DNA of 64,000 nt from Salarchaeum japonicum_A (GTDB lineage: Archaea; Halobacteriota; Halobacteria; Halobacteriales; Halobacteriaceae). Below are positions 1-9,008 of this stretch, one piece after another. The notes under the pieces are model-generated. The model saw nothing but the letters and a program-made list of their open reading frames with translations, searched no databases and was not told where the DNA came from. The DNA lies in contig NZ_JBNAMV010000001.1 in assembly GCF_049705945.1 (NCBI RefSeq), positions 69,396 through 133,395 of the forward strand, read 5' to 3'. The first letter of the stretch is position 1, and each line of letters begins with the position of its first letter. Position numbers and translations under genes: made by a program.

Positions 1-65
1 TCATCGTCACCTACCCGGCCGGCGAGAACGCAGAAGAAGTCCACCGCGAACGCTGGCGGCCATAA
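1..65 (+). CDS. C-terminal end of an unidentified protein (5' truncated by window)
   Basis: An open frame enters from the left edge and stops with TAA at 63-65. About 20 residues are visible, ending in HRERWRP, with acidic haloarchaeal composition. Too little is present to name a family. It is called only because the frame is open from the window edge and composition changes after the stop. Confidence 0.4.
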   Translation, partial: IVTYPAGENAEEVHRERWRP

Positions 66-232
66 CACACACTTAGAGCTCTACCTTGGCGGCCCCCGTC
101 CTCCCAGCTAAAACGAGCCACCCCGCCAAGTCAATCGCTACCCAGCTGACCACCGCCCGCACCTGTTGGGCCCCAACACGGCAACACCCACTACTGGATT
201 AACACTCTCGAACACAGCTCTGTGAGCGGTGA

Positions 233-463
233 CAGCTGTTCGAGTGCGGTGCACTCCATTCAGCCGCCCGCTGCGACAACAAGCTGTACAACCTCACGGT
301 TCGGGGGCGGCGCTACCTGACGAGCGGTGTGCGCGTGGACGCTCTCGTTCCGGAACCGAACCCGCGACAACCAGGACGCATGTCGTTAGTCTGTTCGGCG
401 GAGGTTCGTAACGTCAAGGAGGTCCGTGAGGAGGTGTGTCTCGAAGTCGGCGTGCGACGATGA
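233..463 (+). pseudogene. Remnant of a PhiH1-repressor-like winged-helix regulator
   Basis: The frame encodes LFECGAL followed by NKLYNLTVRGRRYLTSG, which resembles the wing and final helix of the small haloarchaeal MarR/PhiH1-repressor-like DNA-binding proteins (normally about 80-100 residues, usually ending soon after a tyrosine-leucine pair). There is no start codon: an in-frame TGA lies just before the homology at 230-232, so the recognition helix is missing. The tail overlaps an antisense toxin remnant. This is a recollected family pattern, not a search result, and it may be chance similarity. Confidence 0.4.
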
Positions 464-620
464 GTTCGTCTCCGGTGGAGCGTGCCGTGGCGGCGACGAG
501 GCGGTCGCGGGCGGCCATCCGTTCGCCGTCAGCCATCAGTTGATCCTGCAGCCGTCCCGCCTCTAACGCGATCTGTTCGTTCAGGTCGAGTGCTTGGACA
601 CCGCCGAACTCCTGCCGAAC
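386..620 (-). pseudogene. Decayed VapC-like PIN-domain toxin (C-terminal half, frameshifted)
   Basis: On the minus strand the frame reads LDLNEQIALEAGRL, then MAARDRLVAATARSTGDELIV, which matches the C-terminal half of VapC PIN ribonucleases, with the conserved acidic residue in the ARD motif. After the codons for ELIVA the frame is lost, but one base over it continues as DFETHLLTDLLDVTNL and ends in TAA at 386-388. The N-terminal half with the first catalytic Asp is absent. No antitoxin is adjacent. It is therefore a dead toxin relic. The family is fairly sure; the exact 5' boundary is not. Confidence 0.65.
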
Positions 621-625
621 GCTGA

Positions 626-727
626 CGACATCCGTCGTTCCAGAACCCCCTCACAATCGCCCGCAGCCCCAACGAAACCCACAAAAACACGCTCGCGGAC
701 GCAGTCCTCGACCGGCGCACCAACTAA
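626..727 (+). pseudogene. Orphan C-terminal gene fragment, unknown family
   Basis: A 33-codon open stretch ends with TAA at 725-727 and has acidic, haloarchaeal-looking composition (NETHKNTLADAVLDRRTN). It is preceded by an in-frame TGA at 623-625 and lacks a start codon. It lies directly beyond the vapC remnant, consistent with a recombined scrap of a third gene. I do not recognise the family. Confidence 0.25.
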
Positions 728-980
728 GCTATCAATCCCTCTCCCCCCTCATAATACCACTACGGCACTGTGATAGTTGCTCAACCCCACGCACACATAC
801 AGATAAAGCCGTGGACTAGTGAAGAACCTCTTCCGGAACGCGCTTCAACGCCACTACGGTCCTGCTGTAACTGGGATGGCGAACTGCGTCACAGCGAACG
901 CTTGCAGAGCGCGAGCCTGCGACTGATAGATATGGAAAACGACATTTTAGAAACCTCGCAACCGTCAGAGACGATTACTG

Positions 981-2447
981 ATGGCAGCCGATATCGCGAT
1001 TCACGACGCATACGTTCTCACGATTGACGACCGAAACCGACTCTACGAACGAGGAACAGTCCTCATCGAGGATGGTCGCATCACTGAGGTGCGAGCTGCC
1101 CAGGACGACGATGCGGACATCGCGGCCGACCGCGTCATTGACGGCGAAGGCAAACTCGTGATGCCAGGATTGGTCAACGCCCACACCCACCTTGAGCTGA
1201 CGCCGCTAATGGGCGCATTCAGCGATCTCGACCTGCTGGAGATGATGGGCGGGATGACCGCGATCTATGGCCAGATCGCTGCCGGTGAGTACGACTACCT
1301 CACCGAGGCCGGATACGAACTTGCGGCTCTCAACTTCCTCGCTGGTGGCGTCACCACCGTCAACTCGATGGACGTCCGGCCGAGCGCAGGTGCGGAGACG
1401 TTCGGTGAGGCTGGTCTCCGCGGATTCTTCGGGCTGGCGCTCTCCGATCTCTTCTGGGACGTTCCTGTCAGCGAGCAGTTCGCTCGCGCCCGCGAATTCA
1501 TCGACGAGTACCACGACACCTACGACGGCCGGATCCGGGCGACGATCACCCCGCATGACGACTGGTCGTGTACCCGCGAATTGTGGGAGCGCACTGCCGC
1601 CCTTGCTGCCGAGTACCCCGACCTGCTCGTTCACACTCACTTGCTCGAACTTGAGGCGAGCAACACGATGGCGCGGTCGAACGGCGCAGCAGATTCGCTT
1701 GACCTCCTCGACGATGTTGGTCTGTTGGACGACCGGTTGGTGGCTGCCCATTTCCGTCTCGCCGACGAGGCGGACATTCGGCGGACGGCCGAGGCTGACG
1801 CGTCGGTCGCACACTGCCCGTCGATTTTCTGTTATTGGAACACGGACGGCGATGTGCAGTGGACGCCGGTCCCAGAACTTCGAGATGCCGGTGTCGATGT
1901 CGGTCTCGGCATCGACGATCACTACTGGCACGACTCGTACAGTCTGTTCGGTGAGGCGCGACAGGCGCGGCTTGCGGCCAACCTGAAGCGGTCAGCTGGC
2001 CAGTACCAGTCGATGGAATTGGTGCGGATGCTCACTATTGACGGGGCGGAGGCACTCGGTGTCGGCGATGAGATCGGGAGTCTTGAACCTGGCAAGCGCG
2101 CTGATGTACTCGTGGTTGACCTGGACAAGCCGAAGTTCACTCCCGTGACTAACATTCCGGCCCAGGTCACTAACAATGCGGGGCCCGCCGATGTGGAGAT
2201 GGTCATCGTTGACGGCGACGTGCTGATGACCGATGGCGAGATCGAGACGATGGATGCCGACAACGTGCGTGAGCGGGTCGAATCCGCGGTCGAACGCTTC
2301 GTGGCGGAGAGTGAGTGGGAACTTGACATCGGAGGCAGTGACCCGCCGAGCAAGCTAGACCTCGCCCGCGACTTGCCGACGCGTGGCCCCAGTCAGTTGC
2401 TCGGGCGGTTGGCGTTTCAGTCCGCTAGGGACAAGTTCCCATTCTGA
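981..2447 (+). CDS. Amidohydrolase of the ATZ/TRZ (cytosine deaminase-like) family
   Basis: A metal-dependent hydrolase of 488 residues, probably deaminating or dechlorinating a heterocyclic or nucleoside-like substrate in the cytosol. The N-terminal beta-sandwich strand leads into PGLVNAHTHLELTPL, which supplies the HxH metal pair. HTHLLELEA gives the third metal His, LVAAHFRL the next conserved His, and GLGIDDHYWHDS the conserved Asp. The C-terminus has the usual SLEPGKRADVLVVDL return to the sandwich domain. The start is ATG 981, with an AT-rich CATTTTAGAA element about 25-30 bases upstream, suggesting a nearly leaderless mRNA. It stands alone between remnants and small unknown genes, so the substrate cannot be inferred. 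The DDHYWHDS loop differs from the usual TDG found in adenosine-type deaminases. Confidence 0.85.
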   Translation: MAADIAIHDAYVLTIDDRNRLYERGTVLIEDGRITEVRAAQDDDADIAADRVIDGEGKLVMPGLVNAHTHLELTPLMGAFSDLDLLEMMGGMTAIYGQIAAGEYDYLTEAGYELAALNFLAGGVTTVNSMDVRPSAGAETFGEAGLRGFFGLALSDLFWDVPVSEQFARAREFIDEYHDTYDGRIRATITPHDDWSCTRELWERTAALAAEYPDLLVHTHLLELEASNTMARSNGAADSLDLLDDVGLLDDRLVAAHFRLADEADIRRTAEADASVAHCPSIFCYWNTDGDVQWTPVPELRDAGVDVGLGIDDHYWHDSYSLFGEARQARLAANLKRSAGQYQSMELVRMLTIDGAEALGVGDEIGSLEPGKRADVLVVDLDKPKFTPVTNIPAQVTNNAGPADVEMVIVDGDVLMTDGEIETMDADNVRERVESAVERFVAESEWELDIGGSDPPSKLDLARDLPTRGPSQLLGRLAFQSARDKFPF

Positions 2448-2704
2448 CGCGAGGTGGAGTCGGGCCGATGGTTGTTACGCGCCGCGTCTATGATGACAGT
2501 GTATTTTAGTCATCCCACGGGCGTGCGCCGGCTGGTGAGTGGACGGGTTCAACACGGTCATCAAAACGGTGTTCTTCACAGAGACTCTCGCTCAAGGCCG
2601 CGTGCTCGTTATGCGGAGGTGTCGAAACAGACGTTCCAAGCCGGCCCGTTCGCGTCCCGGGCTGGCCAGAACTTGTTTGAAGTACCCTATCGACGGTTCG
2701 TGAC

Positions 2705-3073
2705 ATGGACGGCCAGTATGAGGAGTTAGTGGAATATTGTCAGCGGCAGGCTGGCGATAGTTTTCAATCGGCGTTCACGTATACCGAGAACTCCGCAGAC
2801 CCGTACTATGTCCGGCCAGACATGAAGGGGGCGTTCGCGGAAGGCGGGCTGGAAGAGTTTCGAGAAGCGGCCTGGGGGATTCATACGACCGTCCTGAAAC
2901 AAGCACCTAAAGCCTCAGTTCTTGGAGAGTATCAGGCAACGGTGCACACCTTCGAGACGGCCTTCGCCATCCAATTCAGAACCGATGCTGATACTGGAAT
3001 TGTCCTTACGTTCGACCGGAATATCGGCCGTAATCTCCACGGGTTCCTGATGGAATGCGAACGGTACCTCTAG
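2705..3073 (+). CDS. Conserved haloarchaeal hypothetical protein (122 aa)
   Basis: A small soluble acidic protein with no membrane segment, signal or metal cluster. The middle has a YYVRPDMK segment and the C-terminus a FDRNIGRNLHGFLMECERYL stretch. The pattern recalls short haloarchaeal proteins of unknown function, but I cannot assign a role. ATG 2705 is preceded by TTTGAAGTACCCTATCG at a distance compatible with a TATA element and a leaderless start. Base composition is slightly more AT-rich than the housekeeping part of the window. Confidence 0.65.
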   Translation: MDGQYEELVEYCQRQAGDSFQSAFTYTENSADPYYVRPDMKGAFAEGGLEEFREAAWGIHTTVLKQAPKASVLGEYQATVHTFETAFAIQFRTDADTGIVLTFDRNIGRNLHGFLMECERYL

Positions 3074-3168
3074 ATGAGGTAAAGGCAATGCGGAACGCTG
3101 TCGACATGCGATGTTCAGGCTACCTATTCACCAGAAAATATTTCACTTTCTGAGGGGGAACTGGGATA

Positions 3169-3384
3169 ATGCCCTCCACTAGTGACATACCGCGGTGGCG
3201 TGAGGTGATGATGCTCATTTTACTAAGTGCGCTCTTCGCGTCACTTCAGTGGGATACGCTACAGGACCTCATTTCCAATGGGCTAACGGCCGTCAACACG
3301 CTCGTAGATGTCTCATTGTTGGTTCTCTTGGGTATCACCGTCATCGGCGCGCTCTACGAAACTCTCCAAATGGTATCAAATTGA
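3169..3384 (+). CDS. Small two-TM membrane protein (71 aa)
   Basis: The protein has a short polar N-terminus (STSDIPRWREV) and two hydrophobic helices, roughly residues 14-30 and 45-65. No family is recognised. An AT-rich element (AATATTTCACTTTCTGA) lies about 35-20 bases upstream of ATG 3169, which could be its promoter. The N-terminal style (a basic/polar lead, a Pro-Arg/Ser-Trp pair, then a helix) resembles the 36-residue microprotein encoded at 21140-21250, though they are not clear homologues. Confidence 0.55.
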   Translation: MPSTSDIPRWREVMMLILLSALFASLQWDTLQDLISNGLTAVNTLVDVSLLVLLGITVIGALYETLQMVSN

Positions 3385-3498
3385 GGGCTTCGCATGATGA
3401 GCACTCAAACGCCTCGGAGAAGCATAGTACAAACAGATTCACTCAATATCGGCTGAATCGAACTCGTTGCACTCTGACAGTGTTGACAGTGCGGGAGG

Positions 3499-4626
3499 GT
3501 GAACAGTGCGTCCGATCAGATTTCAGGGACTGCTACAAAACTATCGTCTCCCCAAATCGCTAGGCAGCGAGCGCGCTCAACAAGACAACTGAGCAAGTAT
3601 CGAAATACCAATCGCGGTCAGAGAGCGTTGTCTACGCCAGTGCCAGTCCTCTACATCTCGTTACTCCGCAAGGAGGCCATAGAATCTGCGGAGATGGAGG
3701 GGGCCGATGTCGACTACGATGCGCTGTACAGTCTCGAAACACGCACGTTCGACGAAGGCCGGAACGAACCGCGTGCGACCACTGCAGCGGACGACACCAA
3801 GGATACTCGTGAGGTCCTCAATTACGAAACTGCAGTCCAGGACGGTATCACTGCTCTCGACGTAGGTGGTGAGTTGAACGTCGAGTTGCTTCATGACCTC
3901 CACGAGACGCTTCTCACTGACGTTTCAGACGACCGCGTCGACACACATACGGTTGGTGCGTACAAGACAAAACCGAACTACCTGGGTGACTTCCTCCCGC
4001 CCGCACCCGACACCGCTGAGGACCTGATGGACGGCCTGTTCACCTACTATCGGACTGGCGGTCGTTACCATCCACTCGTGGACATCGCGTTGTTCCACTA
4101 CCAGTTCGAGACTATCCACCCGTATGGGGACGGCAACGGTCGGCTCGGCCGTCTTCTCATTACACTCCAGTTGTACGATGCCGACTTCCTCGAGCGTCCC
4201 AACCTCTACCTCAGCGAGTACTTCAATCGGAACAAGACGACGTACGTCGAGCGCATGAAAGGCATCCGATATCACGGTGAGTGGGCGGCGTGGCTCTCCT
4301 TTTTCATTGAAGGAGTTGCGCAGCAAGCCCGGGAATCGGTGGAGAGGACGCTTGCGCTAGCCGACCTTCGCCGCGAATACGAGGGCGAATACGGAGGGAA
4401 ATCATACACGACGAACCAGCTCGCAGTAACCCTATTCGAGCAGCCCTACGTCACGAGCAAGACCGTTCAGCGACTCTTCGATGTACAGCAACCAACTGCC
4501 TCACGGGCGATCAACCGGCTGGTCGACGAAGGCGTCCTTGAGGAGGTACCCCGACACGGTCGGAACAAAGAGTATCGTGCTCGCGAGATTTTCGAGATTC
4601 TCGAACAACCACCACAGACCTACTAA
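3499..4626 (+). CDS. fic: Fic-family AMPylase with C-terminal winged helix
   Basis: Fic proteins transfer AMP (or another phospho-group) to protein targets. The core motif HPYGDGNGRLGR is at residues 207-218 and has the catalytic His, the anion-loop Asn and the Arg. An N-terminal SAEMEG segment fits the class II inhibitory motif (S/T-xxx-E-G) that keeps Fic enzymes off. The C-terminus (about residues 300-370) is a winged helix, SKTVQRLFDVQQPTASRAI. The start is GTG 3499. The first ~50 residues, rich in Arg, Ser and Gln, do not look like the usual Fic N-terminal helices and the real gene may begin later or be rearranged. No antitoxin is adjacent; the internal inhibitory motif may suffice. Confidence 0.85.
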   Translation: MNSASDQISGTATKLSSPQIARQRARSTRQLSKYRNTNRGQRALSTPVPVLYISLLRKEAIESAEMEGADVDYDALYSLETRTFDEGRNEPRATTAADDTKDTREVLNYETAVQDGITALDVGGELNVELLHDLHETLLTDVSDDRVDTHTVGAYKTKPNYLGDFLPPAPDTAEDLMDGLFTYYRTGGRYHPLVDIALFHYQFETIHPYGDGNGRLGRLLITLQLYDADFLERPNLYLSEYFNRNKTTYVERMKGIRYHGEWAAWLSFFIEGVAQQARESVERTLALADLRREYEGEYGGKSYTTNQLAVTLFEQPYVTSKTVQRLFDVQQPTASRAINRLVDEGVLEEVPRHGRNKEYRAREIFEILEQPPQTY

Positions 4627-4660
4627 CGGAACTAATAGCTGGACGATGTGATAGAGGGTA

Positions 4661-4843
4661 CTAGTCGAGTTCGGTACGACTTCTCTCGGCGGCGATGTTT
4701 CGAGGGAGCACCGGTTGTAAAATCGTGCGTTTCCAGAAGCTATCGGAGCCGTCCGAATCGCTGTATACGTTGCCGTTTGTGAGATGCATTGTGTCCACGT
4801 ACTCGGTGGACCAACCTGGAATAGTGTCGTCTAAACAAACGGT
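4661..4843 (-). pseudogene. Orphan C-terminal fragment of an unknown accessory gene
   Basis: On the minus strand 60 codons are open between a TAA at 4844-4846 and the terminal TAG at 4661-4663. No start codon is suitable. The peptide includes LDDTIPGWSTEYVDTMHL and FWKRTILQPVLPRNIAAE and reads like a genuine protein end, not noise. It is probably the 3' end of a gene whose body was deleted when the surface-protein gene or Fic gene arrived. The family is not recognised. Confidence 0.35.
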
Positions 4844-4957
4844 TTAATGTGGGATGGTAGTGGGGTTAGGTGGATTGTGTCTGGTGGTTTTGGGATGCGG
4901 TTGGTTTTTCGTGAGAGCACGACGATTAAAGGTTGTGGCCAAAACGATTCGGCCGGA

Positions 4958-7900
4958 ATGACCTCTCAGGGTAATAAGCACTCGCTAAGGGCGATATTAC
5001 TTACAGGACTACTCATCATATCCGTATTCGCCGGAATTCCACTTACAACTACGTCTGCCGTAGCCGCATCCGGAACAATAACAGCTGCCGACTACACACT
5101 CGTTAACGACTCCGGATACACCTACGAACCGCTCACCGCATCAGTCACAGTCAACAACACCAACGACACACAGGAATCCAAAACCATCACCATCCAGCAC
5201 TATACTGATGGCAGATGGACGACCGTTGGCGAAGAGACAGTCATCGTCGACGCGAACACGACCAAAACAGCCAACGTCTCGTATACGATCAAACGGGCTC
5301 CCGTCGATGGGATGGCAACGCTCCGTGTGAAGACGCCTGAGACGACTCTTACTAACTCGACGCTTCCCATCACGCGCACACCAACACATATCCAATCGGT
5401 TAAACCAGACACGACGTCGCTCGAAACTGGGAATTCGACGACGGTCACTGCGACTGTCAGAAACTACAATGAATCCGCGGCTGTTGATCGAGAGCTCTCC
5501 CTCGACTGGGGAAATCAGTCCACGACCTCTCAAATAACGAAGACGGTTCGAGTCCCAGCAGGTGCCTCCGTGGATGTCGAATTTACGCCGACGTTCACAA
5601 TTCCAGGCGTACACGCTCCTGAGGTTCGATCGACTTTCTCAGACCCAATCCGAGTAAATGACCCCGCTAGCTCGGTCGAACTGTCGAATCAAACCGTTCT
5701 CACGCAGACCCTCTACACGGGCGAAACCATCCGAGCGAACGCGACGGTCAACAACACCGACACGGAGAAAACGACCTATTCGGTCGTTCTGGTGGCCAAT
5801 ACGTCCGCGAGGGCCACGCAGTACGCCACGACAACGGTGTCGCTCAATGCGTCTGAGTCGAAGAACGTCACCCTCAGCACATGGGTGAGTACGGCCGGTG
5901 ACTACACGGTTAGTATCAACCGCCAGGATATCGGTACCGCGACCGTCAAGCGACCATACAACGCAACGAACCTCACGGTCGACGAGTCGTCAGTCGTCGG
6001 CCAGAAGACGGCGGTGTCGGTGAACGTTACGAACCGGAAATCCACGCAGATTAGCCGGGATATCACCCTGGAACAGTACAAGAGCGGGTACTGGACCGAT
6101 CTCAATCAGACGTCGATTAGTCTGAACGGTTCGGAAACGAAGACGCTCACGTTCACACCTGCGTTCCAGCAGGCTGGCGAGAAAACGCTGCGGGTTGGGA
6201 ACTCGCAGAATCTCTCGGTCACGGTCAAATCGACGGTGAACGTTTCCAATGTGTCGGTGTCTACGACAGACGCGTTCACGCGTGAACCAGTGTATGTGAA
6301 CGCGACGGTCACCAACCGTCTGGATTCAGAGACGAAGACTACACTCGGTCTGCAGCAACAATACGAGTCGAGCTGGTATACGGACCCGTCGACGGAGAAG
6401 ACGGTCTCGCTGAACGCAAGTGAGACGAAGAACGTCTCCTTCCGGGTGGTGTTTACCTCGGATGGTGAACAAACCCGGCGTCTCGGGAACACCGATCCGT
6501 TCACCGTGTCGGTTACCGACACGCCCGTTCATGTGGCAAGTACGGCGGTCTCCGAACGAAGCATCGATCCTGGAAACAATACGTCCGTCACAGCGACGGT
6601 GCGGAATCACGGTAGTGAGGGTGCGGAGTACCAGACGGTGCTCAAGATTGATGGCGGAACTGACTACGGAGAAAACGGACGGGAGCTTTCGAAAACGGTC
6701 CACGTCCTGGCCGGCGATACGAAGCAGGTCACGTTCACCCCGACGTTCACGGTCGCAGGCACCCACGAGCTGAAAATCGGATATGAGGAAGCGGGGACAG
6801 TTTCAGTGTCCTCCACGAACGTCTCCGTCGTCTCGGGTGCAGCAACCTCGGACACCACCTACAAACGTGATAGTCTGCCAGTAGAGGTAACGCTCAACAA
6901 TACGGCGGATACGAAGAAGCAGTTCGCCGTAACCGTCGAGGGCGATAAGAACACTTCCGAATACTATACGGTGACGAACACGACGGTTGTGAGTGTTCCC
7001 GCGAATTCGGAGACCACAACCCAGCTATTGGTTCGGCCGTATTCGATCGGGAATTACACGGTACGGGCGAACGACAAGGTTGTTGATGCGTTCCAGGTGA
7101 AACCCGGAGTTCTCGTCAAAAACCTCTCGTTCTCACAGAAAGTGGTGCCAGTCGGCCAACCAATCTATCTGAACAAAACACTCCGGAACCCGACCGGCAA
7201 AGACCGAACACACTTCACGCAGGTCGCGGGCAACTCCCATCGCACGAACGTCCCGAAGAGTGCGACAAAGGACGTTTCAACGAAAGTAGAATTCTCAACG
7301 CCCGGGGCGAAACGGGTGTGGGCGGATGGAACCACCTACACGGTTTACGCGGTCGCCGATACGTCGGGGACAGCGAATCTCTCGTTCAAGCGAGTGTACA
7401 CTCCGGATCGAATCGTGAACGGGTCCCTGACCGGCTTCTACGCTGAAGTCGAAAACACCGGGAACGCCACCGGCGTCAAGACGGTAACACTCACACTCAA
7501 CGGCACAGCGGTGGCGAACGAGACCGTGTACGTGCCCGCCGGTCAAACGCAAAGCGTCTACTTGGAGCATACGTTCACGAAAACGGGCGACTTTGACGGC
7601 TCGCTCAGTATCGCCGATGGAGCGACGCGGAACTTCACCGGGTCGGTGCGGTCAGAAGTCGTCGTTGACGATTCGGTGAGCGTCTCACACGTCGCTGGTA
7701 CTGAACCTAATCAGTCGCCAGTCGTTGAGGCCGAATATCGATCCGGCTCGGTGTACGTCGAGTTGACGCAGAACGGGAACTACGTCCGCGACCTCTCCGC
7801 ACTTGGAGCGGACAATACGACCGCGTTCAACGTCAGCTTCCTCGTGACCGACTACACGCCCCGAATCGTCGTGGGGAGTGGACACGACCTGAACTTGTCC

Positions 7901-8818
7901 GTCACCAACACCAGTGACCCCGATACGAAACGCGTGTCCGTCCGCATCAAGCCGGGCGAACTCGATTACAAGTATAACTTCGCGGGCGAACGTCCCGCAA
8001 GCCCCTCCGAATGGGCGAGTGCCGTTGAGAACAACACCGCCGATTACGGCTGGGATACGGCCGTTCAATTCCGTGTTGGCAATGCAGATACGGCAGCTCC
8101 ATCCGCGGATGCGTCTGCGGCCGCGGGGATGACGGTGTCGACCGACGCTCAGATGTTCAGCATGCCGCGGTACGTCACCCCGGAGAATTCCGCTCCGTAT
8201 CTTGAAGTTTCGCTCGCAGCGCCGCACAAGACCGTCGAGGGAGAGGTCAACCAGGGGTACTACGAGGCGTTCCTTCCGAACAGACTCCTCAACAGCTGGA
8301 ACGTCAGCGATCCATCCGAAGAACTGACGGCATCCTTCCAGCGACAAGACCTCGACATGACCGTCACCGAAACCGCAGACGGTGCCTTCGTCGATATCTC
8401 TCTGCACTACTCCAGCGGCCCCCTCCAAATCCAGAAAAACACAACCGCCACCCAACCAGACGACACAGACTCCACTGACAACACGAACGACAAGACAAAC
8501 AGCGACACGACCAACTCCGTCGATTCACCGCCGGCACAGGAAACCACCACAACCCAACAATCCACAACAACCACGACGACCACAACGATAACGACTACAA
8601 CAACTACACCGACCACCACGACTACGACGTCGACGGTAACAACGGAAGATACGACGACATCAACGGCAGAATCGACAACTACGGACACGACGACCAGTGG
8701 AACGACGAGTGCGACGCCGACTGACTCCGGGTCTTCGGGAAGTACACCTGGCTTCGGCCTCGTGCTTACTGTCGTGGCGGCGCTCTGTGCGGGGCTGCTC
8801 GCACGACGCACCCACTAA
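4958..8818 (+). CDS. Large secreted surface glycoprotein with CARDB-like repeats and PGF-CTERM anchor
   Basis: A Sec-exported, cell-surface protein of 1286 residues. The N-terminus (from ATG 4958) has basic residues followed by ILLTGLLIISVFAGIPL, a signal peptide. The frame stays open to 4847 but those 37 residues are not protein-like, so the later start is preferred. About nine beta-sandwich repeats of roughly 95 residues follow, each with a SVTVNNT-like strand, a LNASETKNV-like strand and a TxAGxY/H end, typical of CARDB/adhesion modules. N-glycosylation sequons are very frequent. Near the C-terminus there is a Thr-rich stalk (probably O-glycosylated), then GSTPGFGLVLTVVAALCAG with a basic end: the PGF-CTERM signal processed by archaeosortase A. 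GC is lower than in neighbouring genes. Likely roles are adhesion, S-layer association or phage/partner recognition. Confidence 0.85.
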   Translation: MTSQGNKHSLRAILLTGLLIISVFAGIPLTTTSAVAASGTITAADYTLVNDSGYTYEPLTASVTVNNTNDTQESKTITIQHYTDGRWTTVGEETVIVDANTTKTANVSYTIKRAPVDGMATLRVKTPETTLTNSTLPITRTPTHIQSVKPDTTSLETGNSTTVTATVRNYNESAAVDRELSLDWGNQSTTSQITKTVRVPAGASVDVEFTPTFTIPGVHAPEVRSTFSDPIRVNDPASSVELSNQTVLTQTLYTGETIRANATVNNTDTEKTTYSVVLVANTSARATQYATTTVSLNASESKNVTLSTWVSTAGDYTVSINRQDIGTATVKRPYNATNLTVDESSVVGQKTAVSVNVTNRKSTQISRDITLEQYKSGYWTDLNQTSISLNGSETKTLTFTPAFQQAGEKTLRVGNSQNLSVTVKSTVNVSNVSVSTTDAFTREPVYVNATVTNRLDSETKTTLGLQQQYESSWYTDPSTEKTVSLNASETKNVSFRVVFTSDGEQTRRLGNTDPFTVSVTDTPVHVASTAVSERSIDPGNNTSVTATVRNHGSEGAEYQTVLKIDGGTDYGENGRELSKTVHVLAGDTKQVTFTPTFTVAGTHELKIGYEEAGTVSVSSTNVSVVSGAATSDTTYKRDSLPVEVTLNNTADTKKQFAVTVEGDKNTSEYYTVTNTTVVSVPANSETTTQLLVRPYSIGNYTVRANDKVVDAFQVKPGVLVKNLSFSQKVVPVGQPIYLNKTLRNPTGKDRTHFTQVAGNSHRTNVPKSATKDVSTKVEFSTPGAKRVWADGTTYTVYAVADTSGTANLSFKRVYTPDRIVNGSLTGFYAEVENTGNATGVKTVTLTLNGTAVANETVYVPAGQTQSVYLEHTFTKTGDFDGSLSIADGATRNFTGSVRSEVVVDDSVSVSHVAGTEPNQSPVVEAEYRSGSVYVELTQNGNYVRDLSALGADNTTAFNVSFLVTDYTPRIVVGSGHDLNLSVTNTSDPDTKRVSVRIKPGELDYKYNFAGERPASPSEWASAVENNTADYGWDTAVQFRVGNADTAAPSADASAAAGMTVSTDAQMFSMPRYVTPENSAPYLEVSLAAPHKTVEGEVNQGYYEAFLPNRLLNSWNVSDPSEELTASFQRQDLDMTVTETADGAFVDISLHYSSGPLQIQKNTTATQPDDTDSTDNTNDKTNSDTTNSVDSPPAQETTTTQQSTTTTTTTTITTTTTTPTTTTTTSTVTTEDTTTSTAESTTTDTTTSGTTSATPTDSGSSGSTPGFGLVLTVVAALCAGLLARRTH

Positions 8819-9008
8819 CACCGCGTCGACTTCGCTCTTATTCCGGATTTATCGCCGTTCTACTGAGTTGATTTATTCCTGGCTGTCACAGCTGTTAGGT
8901 TGGTGTACTATGTGGCGGTGGAGTAGAATGAAACGAATCTATGGACAATGAGGAGCAACAGGAGGGCGCCGTTGTCTCCTCGCCGGATCAACGCTGTCGG
9001 CGGGCTCT

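Noticed and set aside
8560..8720. ACA/ACG triplet-rich tract resembling a tandem repeat or microsatellite
   Set aside because: It encodes the Thr-rich stalk of the surface protein in frame and is not an independent repeat element.
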